A stretch of 19,805 nucleotides of DNA from CAYWNA01 sp964459305 (GCA_964459305.1 CAYWNA010000250.1:1-19805); one strand, 5' to 3'. Counted from the first letter of the stretch, positions 6,658-15,067 are shown. A program made the numbers and translations. Notes: a model not told the origin generated them from the letters alone.

Positions 6658-9600
6658 ATGCAGAACATACTTGTTGACCGGCAACGGAAACTCCTGGCAG
6701 ATTTGGCGAACCTTGTCAAGGAACGCGCAGCCAGCGAGATCGATATCCAGAAACAGCATGACGCTCGCGACGAACAGACGGTCGAGCAGTACAAGGCCAA
6801 CCGGGCGCAAGTGCGCACGGAATTTGAACGCGAAATCACCGAGCTTCGATCCGAATACCAGACGCTCCGCGAAAAAACGATCTACAACTACGAATCAACC
6901 AGCTACTCGGTGGTGCAAGAAGAGGAAAAATTCCGCGAAGACGCCCAGGAAGGATACGAAGACGATCTGGACGACGCCAAACGCAGGTACCAAGTTGGCC
7001 GGCGTACGGCTACCGACAAGTTCAACGAGGTCAAGGACCTGCCGAAGAAGGAGTTGGATCGGTACCAACGGCGTTGCGACAAGCGACTGGCAGAACTGGG
7101 CGACCTTCAGCAACAAGCGACAAAGGTCCTCGGGCGGCGGGGATGCGAGATCCCGGAGGGGCTACCGGCCGCGGTGGAAGTGAACCAAGATGATCCGCTG
7201 GAACACTACCAAGTCGCCTACACGATCGGTCATCAGAAGCTGCGCGAACTAACGCGCCAACCTGCCGCCGAATTCCTGGAACGGCATTGGCCGTTCTTGA
7301 TATTCCTGCTGATATTCCTAGCTGCCACAGTTCCGGTGGCGTACCTGCTGGGTTGGAACTGGCTTGGCGGGATCGCGATCAGTTTTGTGGCCGGCCTTGT
7401 GATTGCCTACGTGGTCAGACGCGTCGTTCGGCCGTACTCCCAACGGCAGACCCAAGCCGTGGTGCCTTCGTTTCTGCAAACGATTGCCGATGGCGAAGCG
7501 GCCATTGATGTCGCAATGAAGCATGCCAAGGAGAATGCGGAGCGAAAGTACGAGGACTTCGTCGACCAGCGCGATCAGGCACTCAGCGACGCCCACACGC
7601 AGTGGCATCGGGCGAGGATCGAGTTGGCCGAGCAGTACCAGGCCAAAATCGAAAAAGCCGAAAGGGACTTTAAGGCGAGACGCAAGAAACTCGATGCCAC
7701 TTATCAAAAAGATCTCAAGGCAATCGAGGAGAAGTACCCACCGCTGATTGAAGAACGCGAGCGCAAATTTGCGAAGGATTCGCAGGTGCTGGTCGACGAC
7801 CGCCAAAGGAGCTTGGAAGAAAGCGAGCGAGATTTTTCCGAGAAGTGGAAGGAATTGGTCGACCGCTGGTCGTCGGGGATGGCCGAGTTCTGCCAGGCCA
7901 TTGACGAGATGAATCGTATGTGCGACGACCGCCTTCCCGCCTGGAAGGAAGTGGAGGGAAGCAATTGGAAACCGACCGACGAAGAGCTCGCCGCCTTGCG
8001 TTTCGGGACGCTTGGATACGGGCTCGATCGGCTCGACGACGGCATACCTCAACACGACAGGCTGCAGGTCACTCAAACCGAATTCTCGCTTCCGGCCGCG
8101 CTGTCGTACCCGGAGTGTCCCTCGATGCTGTATATCGCCGAAGAAGAGGGACGCGATCTGGCGGTCCGTTCATTGCAGAACGTGATGCTCCGCCTGCTCA
8201 CTACGCTGCCGCCGGGCAAAGTCCGCTTCACCATCATCGATCCAACGGGTCTGGGGCAGAATTTCTCCGCCTTCATGCATCTGGCCGACTTTGACGACCG
8301 CCTGGTTGCCAGCCGGATTTGGACGGAAACGATCCACATCAACAAGCGATTGGTCGATCTGACCGAGCACATGGAGAACGTCATTCAGAAGTACTTGCGG
8401 AACGAGTTCGAATCGATCCAAGAGTACAACCGACATGCAGGCGAAGTCGCGGAACCCTTTCAGATTCTGGTCGTGGCGAATTTCCCGGCAAACTTTACCG
8501 AGGAAGCCGCGCGACGCCTGATCAGCGTCGCGTCCAGCGGCGCCCGTTGCGGCGTGTACACGTTGGTCACCGTCGATACCAAGTTGAAGCTGCCGCGCAA
8601 CTTCGATCTGGGCGACCTCCAGACGAATGCGGCGACTCTGCAATGGGACGGCGACCGATTCTGTCTCGAAACAGACGAGCTCCGCGACCTGCCGCTTACG
8701 TTGGAGTCGCCGCCGGCCGATGATCAGTTCACCGAGATCGTGCGAGCGGTGGGCGAACGGGCGAAGGACGCCAGTCGGGTCGAGGTCCCGTTTGCCTCGG
8801 TTGTTCCCGACGGGGACCAGTGGTGGAGTGAGGACAGCCGCGCCGAGGTCGTCGTTCCGTTGGGGCGAGCCGGCGCGACGAACATGCAGCAGATGCGGCT
8901 TGGCAAGGGCACGTCGCAACACGTGCTGATTTCCGGAAAGACGGGTTCCGGAAAATCGACGCTGTTGCACGCGATCATCACAACGGTTTCCGTCTACTAC
9001 AGCCCCGATGAGATCCACTTCTACCTGATCGATTTCAAGAAAGGCGTCGAGTTCAAGGGCTATGCTGCGTTGGATCTGCCGCACGCTCGCGTGATCGCGA
9101 TCGAAAGCGAGCGGGAATTCGGGATGAGCGTCTTGAATCGATTGGACGTCGAGTTGAGACGTCGCGGCGACTTGTTCCGTGAGCGCGGAGTACAGGATCT
9201 GAAAGGGTACCGGGACGCCGTCCCCGATGCCGTGATGCCGCGGGTGCTGCTGATTATCGACGAGTTTCAGGAGTTCTTCGTCAAGGACGACAAGATCGCC
9301 CAGGACGCCTCGCTCGTGCTGGACCGGTTGGTGCGCCAAGGGCGAGCGTTCGGCATTCACGTGATTCTGGGTTCACAGACTCTGGCCGGCGCGTACTCGC
9401 TGGCCCGCAGTACCCTAGGCCAGATGGCCGTTCGAATCGCCTTGCAGTGCAGCGAGACCGACGCGCACCTGATCCTGAGCGACGACAATACCGCCGCACG
9501 CTTGCTCAGCCGGCCCGGCGAGGCAATCTACAACGATGCCAACGGTTTGTTCGAAGGCAATCATCCATTTCAGGTTGTATGGCTGCCGGACCACGAACGC

Positions 9601-10587
9601 GAACAGTTCATCGAACAGCTGGCCCGCAAGGCAGAGACGCAGAGTATTCGTTTGGCACCGCCCATCGTGTTCGAAGGCAATGTCGCTGCTGACCCGGCCA
9701 AGAATGAATTGCTATGTGCGTGCCTGGATGGTTCCACGCCCGCGCCCAGCAAGTTGGCACCACGAGCCTGGCTGGGTGCCGCGGTGGCTATCAAAGACCC
9801 GGCAGCCGCAGTATTCCATCGCCAGAGCGGAAGCAACCTCTTGATGGTCGGCCAGCAGGAACAGACGGCCTTGGGAGTCTTCGCCAACTGCATCATCAGC
9901 CTCGCCGCCGAATTGTTGCCAGACGAAGAAAAGGGGTCGGGAGTCGTTTCCGAAAAAGACTCCCGACCCCTTTTCGGTAGGTTCTACGTGCTGGATGGAC
10001 AGCGGATGGAATCCCCTACGGCTGGTTTCTGGAACCGATTGGCCAAACAGCTACCGATCCAGACGACGGTCGCGACGCCCAACGAGATCGGGGGTCCGAT
10101 TTCTGAAATTGCTGCCGAAGTCGAGCGGCGATTACAGGAGAGTGACGATGCGGCGAGCCCGATTTTCCTTTTTCTGTACAATCTGGCTCGTTTTCGCGAT
10201 TTGCGGAAATCCGAGGAGTTCAATTTCTCGATGGACGAGGAGGCAGCTGCCGGCCTGGACCAGCAGTTCAGCACCATCCTTCGCGAAGGCCCGAACTTCG
10301 GAGTGCACACGCTGATCTGGTGCGACACCTTCACGAACGTCAACCGCTGGATCGACCGCTCTTCGATGAACGATCTGACGATTCGCGTATTGTTCCAGAT
10401 GAGCGCCACGGATTCAGCCAATCTGATGGACACACCCGAAGCAAGCCGCCTAGGTGTCCACCGGGCGATTCTGTATAGCGAAGAACAAGGCGAGTTCGAA
10501 AAATTCCGGCCCTACGGACCACCCGAGCCTGACTGGCTCGGCTGGGTTCGCGAGCGTCTGGAGAAACGATCGGGCAAATCCGGCTAG
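6658..10587 (+). CDS. FtsK/SpoIIIE-type (EssC/EccC-like) secretion ATPase with coiled-coil N-terminus
   Basis: 1309 residues, predicted inner-membrane motor of a type VII-like system. Order of parts: charged coiled coil (about 1-160); two membrane helices (about 211-231 and 234-254); a second coiled coil (about 270-420); a degenerate first FtsK module (about 480-690) with no P-loop; a canonical second module with Walker A GKTGSGKST (760-768), Walker B LLIIDEF (864-870) and the FtsK-like segment GRAFGIHVILGSQT; and a degenerate third module in which GQQEQTALG (1065-1073) replaces the P-loop. Two membrane helices followed by three FtsK-like modules is the EssC/EccC plan, but FHA domains are absent and the N-terminus is coiled coil. 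ATG 6658 is chosen over TTG 6652; no strong ribosome site is visible and coupling to the upstream gene is likely. Residues 1091-1106 are encoded by a palindromic insertion. Confidence 0.88.
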   Translation: MQNILVDRQRKLLADLANLVKERAASEIDIQKQHDARDEQTVEQYKANRAQVRTEFEREITELRSEYQTLREKTIYNYESTSYSVVQEEEKFREDAQEGYEDDLDDAKRRYQVGRRTATDKFNEVKDLPKKELDRYQRRCDKRLAELGDLQQQATKVLGRRGCEIPEGLPAAVEVNQDDPLEHYQVAYTIGHQKLRELTRQPAAEFLERHWPFLIFLLIFLAATVPVAYLLGWNWLGGIAISFVAGLVIAYVVRRVVRPYSQRQTQAVVPSFLQTIADGEAAIDVAMKHAKENAERKYEDFVDQRDQALSDAHTQWHRARIELAEQYQAKIEKAERDFKARRKKLDATYQKDLKAIEEKYPPLIEERERKFAKDSQVLVDDRQRSLEESERDFSEKWKELVDRWSSGMAEFCQAIDEMNRMCDDRLPAWKEVEGSNWKPTDEELAALRFGTLGYGLDRLDDGIPQHDRLQVTQTEFSLPAALSYPECPSMLYIAEEEGRDLAVRSLQNVMLRLLTTLPPGKVRFTIIDPTGLGQNFSAFMHLADFDDRLVASRIWTETIHINKRLVDLTEHMENVIQKYLRNEFESIQEYNRHAGEVAEPFQILVVANFPANFTEEAARRLISVASSGARCGVYTLVTVDTKLKLPRNFDLGDLQTNAATLQWDGDRFCLETDELRDLPLTLESPPADDQFTEIVRAVGERAKDASRVEVPFASVVPDGDQWWSEDSRAEVVVPLGRAGATNMQQMRLGKGTSQHVLISGKTGSGKSTLLHAIITTVSVYYSPDEIHFYLIDFKKGVEFKGYAALDLPHARVIAIESEREFGMSVLNRLDVELRRRGDLFRERGVQDLKGYRDAVPDAVMPRVLLIIDEFQEFFVKDDKIAQDASLVLDRLVRQGRAFGIHVILGSQTLAGAYSLARSTLGQMAVRIALQCSETDAHLILSDDNTAARLLSRPGEAIYNDANGLFEGNHPFQVVWLPDHEREQFIEQLARKAETQSIRLAPPIVFEGNVAADPAKNELLCACLDGSTPAPSKLAPRAWLGAAVAIKDPAAAVFHRQSGSNLLMVGQQEQTALGVFANCIISLAAELLPDEEKGSGVVSEKDSRPLFGRFYVLDGQRMESPTAGFWNRLAKQLPIQTTVATPNEIGGPISEIAAEVERRLQESDDAASPIFLFLYNLARFRDLRKSEEFNFSMDEEAAAGLDQQFSTILREGPNFGVHTLIWCDTFTNVNRWIDRSSMNDLTIRVLFQMSATDSANLMDTPEASRLGVHRAILYSEEQGEFEKFRPYGPPEPDWLGWVRERLEKRSGKSG
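9928..9975. repeat. In-frame 48-bp palindrome inside the ATPase gene
   Basis: A perfect 18-bp inverted repeat (9928-9945 and 9958-9975; arm GAAAAGGGGTCGGGAGTC) flanks a 12-nt loop that can pair partly (TTT/AAA). Its 48 bp begin on a codon boundary and contribute exactly 16 codons (residues 1091-1106), with no stop. It lies in the degenerate third ATPase module between GQQEQTALG and the strand FYVLDG. A perfect palindrome of this length is not expected from coding constraint, so insertion of a REP-like element is the best explanation. Confidence 0.8.
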
Positions 10588-10597
10588 ATCGCCTTGT

Positions 10598-10620
10598 ACG
10601 ATTCCGGGATGCGGGATCGT
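10598..10620 (+). repeat. Hairpin after the ATPase gene
   Basis: An 8-bp stem ACGATTCC/GGGATCGT with one G:U pair and a 7-nt loop lies 11 nt past the ATPase stop. No U-tract follows, so it is at best a weak terminator or mRNA 3'-end stabiliser. Some read-through into the sialidase-like gene is possible. Confidence 0.3.
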
Positions 10621-10657
10621 GGTGCAAATGGGGCCTTAAGCATACGAGGGTGACACC

Positions 10658-12556
10658 ATGATCGGTCGCAGATTTTTTTCGTTGACGTTTCCGGCTGCTG
10701 CTTGCGTTTGCCTGGCCGCGCTATTGACATCGACGACCGTTGCTGCGGAATCGCGAATCGAGCTGGTGGAGTTCCGCATCGAGCCGGTTGAGCTTCGCGC
10801 GGGCGACTCTTTCACGGTGCATGCCCGGGCGGCGGCGACAGGGGCAAAGTTGGGGAGCTTCTTGCTTCGCACCGCCGAAGACGTCAGGCGGGAGGACACC
10901 ATCCACGGGTTCCCGCTTTACGCCAACGGCCGCTACTACGTCGCCGAAGACGGCCGGTATTTCCTTTTCGACGACGGCGGCCTGGACGGCGATCCGCGCG
11001 AGCACGCGTTTGCCATAGAGATCAGCACGCAAGGTTGGAAGGACGGCAGTTATGTGTTCGCCTTCTTCGCGAGCTGTCGACCTTCGGACGGTCCGTTTGT
11101 TGCCGCACGCCGCGACTTTGCCGTGACAATCGAGGACGGCCGTGCGCGAATCGAGGATCTCGGACCGACGCCGATGCGAATGAGCCGGGCGATCGTTGGC
11201 TTTGACGTTGAACCAACGACAATCGCGCCGGGCGAGCCAGTGAAGGTTACACTCCGAGCTCGAAGCGGTAGCGTGTCGGGCGTACAACTTGCCAACCCTT
11301 TCCACATCGCCGAAGAGGACACGTTACCCAGTTTCCAGTACGACGCGACAAAGAGGAAGTGTTACTTTCCGGCAGCGACCCATGCTGCGTCGGATAACGA
11401 TGACCTGGGCCGTGACCGCGACGATGGCTGCATCGCACTTGAGTTGAACACCACCGACTGGCCATCGGGCGTCCATCACTTGCGCATGGACGCCTTGGGG
11501 CGCTCCGGTAAATCGGTGGACTACCGAACGTTTGCCATCAAGGTCCGGAGTCCGAACGACCGGCTGGAAGTTGCCGTTGAGGACTCCTGGTTCTTTGCCG
11601 AGGGCACGCACTTTGGCCGGTTCGTCAGACTCCGAGACGGCACGCTCCTTTGCGAGGACAAACGCTCCACCGATGGCGGGCGGACCTGGCAAGGCGCGAC
11701 AGGTAGCTTCGGCGCCGGGGCGGCTGAACTTCGCGACGGGCGGGTCTTGGGCCTCGATTACCGCTGCCTACCCGAGGAAGATCGCCAAGGCTGGTACGAG
11801 GTTACGCGGTCGCTTTCCACGGACGGCGGGCGCAGTTTCCAGAAGACTCAGGCACGGGTCCACGTGCCCGAAGCCAAAGCCGCCATGGGCCATGCGTTTC
11901 ATCCAGGGCCGCTGTTCATGAGGTCGATCGTCCAGCGGGACGACGGTTCGCTGGTGGGGCTCTTTGCCGGATGGTTCAAGAGCGACACGGCCCTTTGTCC
12001 CTACGGGCGCGGGCGCCCCTATTCGCGGACGTACGTCTGTGATTCAGACGACGACGGACTGAGCTGGCAATACCTGACTACCATTGGCTACGACCAGATC
12101 GGCAGCGAAGGCTACAACGAAGGGTCCATGCAGCGGTTGCCGGACGGGCGGCTATTGGCGGTGATGCGCACCGGCAACGAACGGGACCCCGGTTGTCAGG
12201 ACAATCCGATCATGTGGAGCGAAAGCCGAGACGAAGGGCGGTCATGGTCGCCGCCCTGCCGAACCGGCTTGGAAGGTGCCTACCCCAGCTTGGCCGTGCT
12301 GAGTGACGGACAAGTCGCGATGAGTTACGGCCGCCCCGGCGCGATGATCGCCTTTAGCGCCGACGGCGGGCGAACCTGGACGGACCTAACAGCAGTCGAC
12401 GCCACGCCCTACTCCGGATACACCGACGTGGTGGAAATCGGCCCGGGGCAACTCCTGGTTGGATTCGGTGCCAAGGACTACTTGGTTCCCGAAACCGCTG
12501 CCCGCGAAAACCAGTTGCGCCTGGCAAGCGTCCGATACTTGGTCAAGAATCGTTGA
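10658..12556 (+). CDS. Exported sialidase-like BNR/Asp-box protein with duplicated N-terminal module
   Basis: 632 residues with a Sec signal peptide (MIGRR, hydrophobic core, cleavage near VAA at 30). Two related beta-rich modules follow, about residues 37-158 and 179-298. They share an EDT...Y element, a D.DDG-like loop and closing strands of the type W.DG/SG..H/Y...A, so they look like an internal duplication. The C-terminal half (about 310-632) is a six-bladed-propeller-type region with five Asp boxes: STDGGRTW (336), STDGGRSF (387), SDDDGLSW (463), SRDEGRSW (523) and SADGGRTW (567). The FRIP motif and the catalytic Tyr/Glu pair of true GH33 sialidases are not evident, so the substrate and even enzymatic activity are uncertain. 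The start is ATG 10658 with GAGGG a few bases upstream. It lies 70 nt after the ATPase gene on the same strand. Confidence 0.82.
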   Translation: MIGRRFFSLTFPAAACVCLAALLTSTTVAAESRIELVEFRIEPVELRAGDSFTVHARAAATGAKLGSFLLRTAEDVRREDTIHGFPLYANGRYYVAEDGRYFLFDDGGLDGDPREHAFAIEISTQGWKDGSYVFAFFASCRPSDGPFVAARRDFAVTIEDGRARIEDLGPTPMRMSRAIVGFDVEPTTIAPGEPVKVTLRARSGSVSGVQLANPFHIAEEDTLPSFQYDATKRKCYFPAATHAASDNDDLGRDRDDGCIALELNTTDWPSGVHHLRMDALGRSGKSVDYRTFAIKVRSPNDRLEVAVEDSWFFAEGTHFGRFVRLRDGTLLCEDKRSTDGGRTWQGATGSFGAGAAELRDGRVLGLDYRCLPEEDRQGWYEVTRSLSTDGGRSFQKTQARVHVPEAKAAMGHAFHPGPLFMRSIVQRDDGSLVGLFAGWFKSDTALCPYGRGRPYSRTYVCDSDDDGLSWQYLTTIGYDQIGSEGYNEGSMQRLPDGRLLAVMRTGNERDPGCQDNPIMWSESRDEGRSWSPPCRTGLEGAYPSLAVLSDGQVAMSYGRPGAMIAFSADGGRTWTDLTAVDATPYSGYTDVVEIGPGQLLVGFGAKDYLVPETAARENQLRLASVRYLVKNR

Positions 12557-12585
12557 TGCGCACGTTCACGTGCTAAGGCCATCAA

Positions 12586-12618
12586 ATTACGCATCTTGCG
12601 TTACGCACGATGCGTAAT
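12586..12618. repeat. Nested palindrome between convergent genes
   Basis: A perfect 10-bp inverted repeat ATTACGCATC/GATGCGTAAT encloses a second small palindrome, GCGT-T-ACGC (12598-12606). It sits between the stops of the sialidase-like and carbonic anhydrase genes. There is no clear U-tract. A smaller hairpin GCACG-TTCA-CGTGC (12560-12573) lies just after the sialidase stop. Together they may act as a bidirectional transcript end. The repeated TGCGTAA theme also resembles a REP unit. Confidence 0.5.
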
Positions 12619-12756
12619 CTGCGTTTCGTGGGCGGGAAATACCATGGACTGCGACGGATCGCTTGTCATCGTCGATCACTTCTTTCGCCTCTGGATCCGG
12701 AATCTGCAGAGCGGTGCCGGCCTGTTTGAGTGACCACGGCGACTGTAAATCGCCCG

Positions 12757-13590
12757 TCATTCGTGCGAACTTGGTGCAAGCGGCTCGGTTTCGCGGGTTG
12801 GGCATTTCTCGACGCGTTCGAGAATCGCGTCCACCTTGCGCGAAGGCAGCCACTCGATTTTTCCGGTTCCGACATCATAGATCGCGCCTACGACTTTGGC
12901 CTCGTCTGTCTTCACGAGGTTTCGTACGGCGGGGCTTTTCATGAACAGATCTTCGATGCCTTGCCATACGTTCTTTTCGATGGCAAACGGGATGATGGCG
13001 TCTCCATGAATGTCCTTGTGCTGCGACATCGCCTTCTTCACCGCCGGAGCGATGTTGTCCACCAGCTTCGGTATGTTACGTTCGAGTCTGTGTCCCTTGC
13101 CTTGGACCTCGTGCGTCACAGCCGTGACAGCTCCGCACTGAGTGTGTCCGAGCACGACGAGCACGGGCGTATGCACGTGGGCCAAGCCGTACTCAATGGA
13201 GCCAATCTCATCCGTGTCGCACACATTGCCCGCCACTCTGATGACGAAGATGTCCATAACACCGGCATCAAAGATCAACTCAACCGGGACTCGAGAGTCG
13301 GAACAGGAAATAACCGTGGCGTACGCATACTTCCCCTGATCCTGGCTGCCAGCCAGCGCGAGACGGGCGGCATTCATGTGTGGGTACGTCGATTTGCCGT
13401 TGTAGAAACGTTTGTTGCCTTCTTTGAGCATGGCCAGGACTTGATCGGGCGATGGCTTATCGTCCGCCCGCTCGCTTTCCTTTGCCTTAGCCAATCCAGT
13501 CAAAAGTGACAGCACGATGGCAACTGCGCCGAACGTAACGAGGTTTCTTACATGCCGGTTCTTCCATTCAAATTTCGCTACCATTCGCAT
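12757..13590 (-). CDS. Exported beta-class carbonic anhydrase
   Basis: 277 residues. CSDSRVP (96-102) supplies zinc-ligand Cys 96 and the catalytic Asp 98/Arg 100 dyad. GHTQCGAV (148-155) supplies zinc ligands His 149 and Cys 152, so all active-site residues of the beta class are present. It hydrates CO2 to bicarbonate. An N-terminal hydrophobic segment (about 17-33) ending in AKA marks export or membrane anchoring, placing it in the periplasm rather than the cytoplasm. ATG 13590 is chosen because AGGAG lies 7 nt upstream; two upstream in-frame ATG codons lie in or before that site. The gene is monocistronic, between two sialidase-type genes, and converges on the first. Its role there, perhaps pH or bicarbonate balance, is unknown. 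Confidence 0.93.
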   Translation of the reverse strand: MRMVAKFEWKNRHVRNLVTFGAVAIVLSLLTGLAKAKESERADDKPSPDQVLAMLKEGNKRFYNGKSTYPHMNAARLALAGSQDQGKYAYATVISCSDSRVPVELIFDAGVMDIFVIRVAGNVCDTDEIGSIEYGLAHVHTPVLVVLGHTQCGAVTAVTHEVQGKGHRLERNIPKLVDNIAPAVKKAMSQHKDIHGDAIIPFAIEKNVWQGIEDLFMKSPAVRNLVKTDEAKVVGAIYDVGTGKIEWLPSRKVDAILERVEKCPTRETEPLAPSSHE

Positions 13591-13806
13591 CTGTTTGCTC
13601 CTCATAATGAAAACCAATCGCCGGACATATTTCGAGGGAATTCAATTGGCCTTTCCGGATTCACATCAATCGACCCAATATCTTAGTTGAACGAAGATGG
13701 CGTGCAATCGCCGAAGCCCAAGAAAGGCAATTCCAGGACGATTCGACCACAACCCGAGCGAAGGCGTGTCTTGGCGGCCAACGCGGCGGTCAATCCTGCC
13801 AAGTAT

Positions 13807-14961
13807 CTATTCGTCCGCTCCGTCTGTCAGCCATCCAAGTGAAATGCGGGCGAATCGGATCCATTCGCGGCGGTGCTGTTGGCCGCCTTCGTATACCAAG
13901 CCGATGTCGCCGTTGGGTAATCGTACCAGCGACGAGTACGAAGATGGGCCGGCGTGGATCAATTTCTTGACGGGCCAAGTTTTGCCTTCGTCGTAGCTCA
14001 GTCTGACGGTCATCTTCGTCCGCTTGACCACACCATACCGCTCGCCGGCCACGTCCGGATTGGCAAACAGCAAACGGCTCCTCTTGCCCACCGCGGCTTC
14101 CGAATAGCGGATGAAGCTGGCCTGGCAAGGGCATTCGTTCAGCGTGCGATCCCAATGTGGCTCGGACCACGTCTGGCCACCGTCGTCGCTCGTGGCCACC
14201 GCCCGGCAGCTTTGCCCCGTATTCTCGCGCATGTTCAACATGAGTCTTCCGTCGGCCAATTCGACCGCTTGGCACTCGCTGGTGAACGCGGAAAGCGCCT
14301 CGCCCATGGTCCAATGCTGTCCGTGGTCGTCGCTGAAGAGCACACGCGAGTACAAGCCGGTGCGTGTCTTGTTGTCGAATGTGCCGGTGTAGCCGGGTAC
14401 GAGCAGTCGGCCACTTCTCATCTGAATGCCTACACCCGGACCGGATACAAAGGAATCATCGTAAGGCGTGATGCGCTCGGCGATGTCTGCCGGCTGTGAC
14501 CAAGTCTCGCCATCATCCGTGCTGGTCAGGAGCAGATGACGATGATGCCCGTGAGCCGTCTTATGAGCATTGATGCAGAAAAGGACAATCGTGCCCGTCG
14601 TCCGGTCAACGACGGGGCAAGGGTTCATGATAGCCTCGGTCCCTTGGCCCTGGACAAGCACCTGCGTGGCCGACCACGTCTTTCCGCCGTCGGTACTACG
14701 TTTCAGGACCATGCCGGTCGGACTGGCGTCGCTGATGCGCAGTTTGCGCGCCTCGCAGAATACCAGCAGCGTGCCCTCGGGCGAGATGATCATGGCGGGG
14801 ATCCGATAGGTATGCACGCCGTCGGCACCACCGACGAACACATCGGTCTGGACCGGCGGCGATGCGTCGGCTGCCTGGACACCGAAGGCGAGGGTGCAGG
14901 AAATGGACAGCCAGAACATGACAGCACGAACGACACCTGAAATAGATGTTTGTAACAACAT
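13807..14961 (-). CDS. Exported GH33-type exo-sialidase
   Basis: 384 residues with a signal peptide (hydrophobic core about 13-28, cleavage near VQAADA). YRIP (52-55) is the sialidase FRIP-type motif whose Arg 53 binds the sialic acid carboxylate. Asp 78 is a plausible acid/base. Five Asp boxes follow: STDGGKTW (89), STDDGETW (147), SDDHGQHW (210), SDDGGQTW (258) and SYDEGKTW (322). Glu 229 or 234, Arg 245, Arg 320 and Tyr 342 are candidates for the remaining catalytic set. This is the more canonical of the two sialidase-like proteins here and probably releases terminal sialic acid or a related sugar outside the cytoplasm. ATG 14961 is chosen for its GGGGA 6 nt upstream and signal peptide; the frame extends upstream without support. 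Confidence 0.88.
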   Translation of the reverse strand: MLLQTSISGVVRAVMFWLSISCTLAFGVQAADASPPVQTDVFVGGADGVHTYRIPAMIISPEGTLLVFCEARKLRISDASPTGMVLKRSTDGGKTWSATQVLVQGQGTEAIMNPCPVVDRTTGTIVLFCINAHKTAHGHHRHLLLTSTDDGETWSQPADIAERITPYDDSFVSGPGVGIQMRSGRLLVPGYTGTFDNKTRTGLYSRVLFSDDHGQHWTMGEALSAFTSECQAVELADGRLMLNMRENTGQSCRAVATSDDGGQTWSEPHWDRTLNECPCQASFIRYSEAAVGKRSRLLFANPDVAGERYGVVKRTKMTVRLSYDEGKTWPVKKLIHAGPSSYSSLVRLPNGDIGLVYEGGQQHRREWIRFARISLGWLTDGADE

Positions 14962-15038
14962 ACTGAATCCCCAGCCGAATGCTGGATCGTCAAGGCAGTG
15001 CCACGACAGTTGCGTCCGTAGCCCGCTTCGTGGAACGC

Positions 15039-15067
15039 TCGACAATTATGGTGGCCAGAATTATACT
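15039..15067 (+). promoter_or_regulatory. Strong sigma70-type promoter candidate
   Basis: TCGACA (15039-15044, five of six consensus bases), a 17-nt spacer, then TATACT (15062-15067, five of six). It is the best -35/-10 pair I see in the window. It points at the short ORF beginning 51 nt downstream at 15118. Confidence 0.65.
15060..15065 (-). promoter_or_regulatory. Minus-strand -10 element overlapping the plus-strand one
   Basis: ATTATA on the plus strand reads TATAAT on the minus strand, a perfect -10 hexamer, about 100 nt upstream of the sialidase start at 14961. It shares four bases with the plus-strand -10. No good -35 is found at 16-18 nt, so use as a sialidase promoter is tentative. 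Confidence 0.35.

Noticed and set aside
8170..9360. A 396-codon minus-strand frame opposite the ATPase
   Set aside because: It is a shadow of the ATPase gene, which has clear Walker motifs; high G+C content makes long antisense frames common.
12730..13509. A 259-codon plus-strand frame opposite the carbonic anhydrase
   Set aside because: The opposite strand encodes a complete beta-carbonic anhydrase active site; no motif is seen here.
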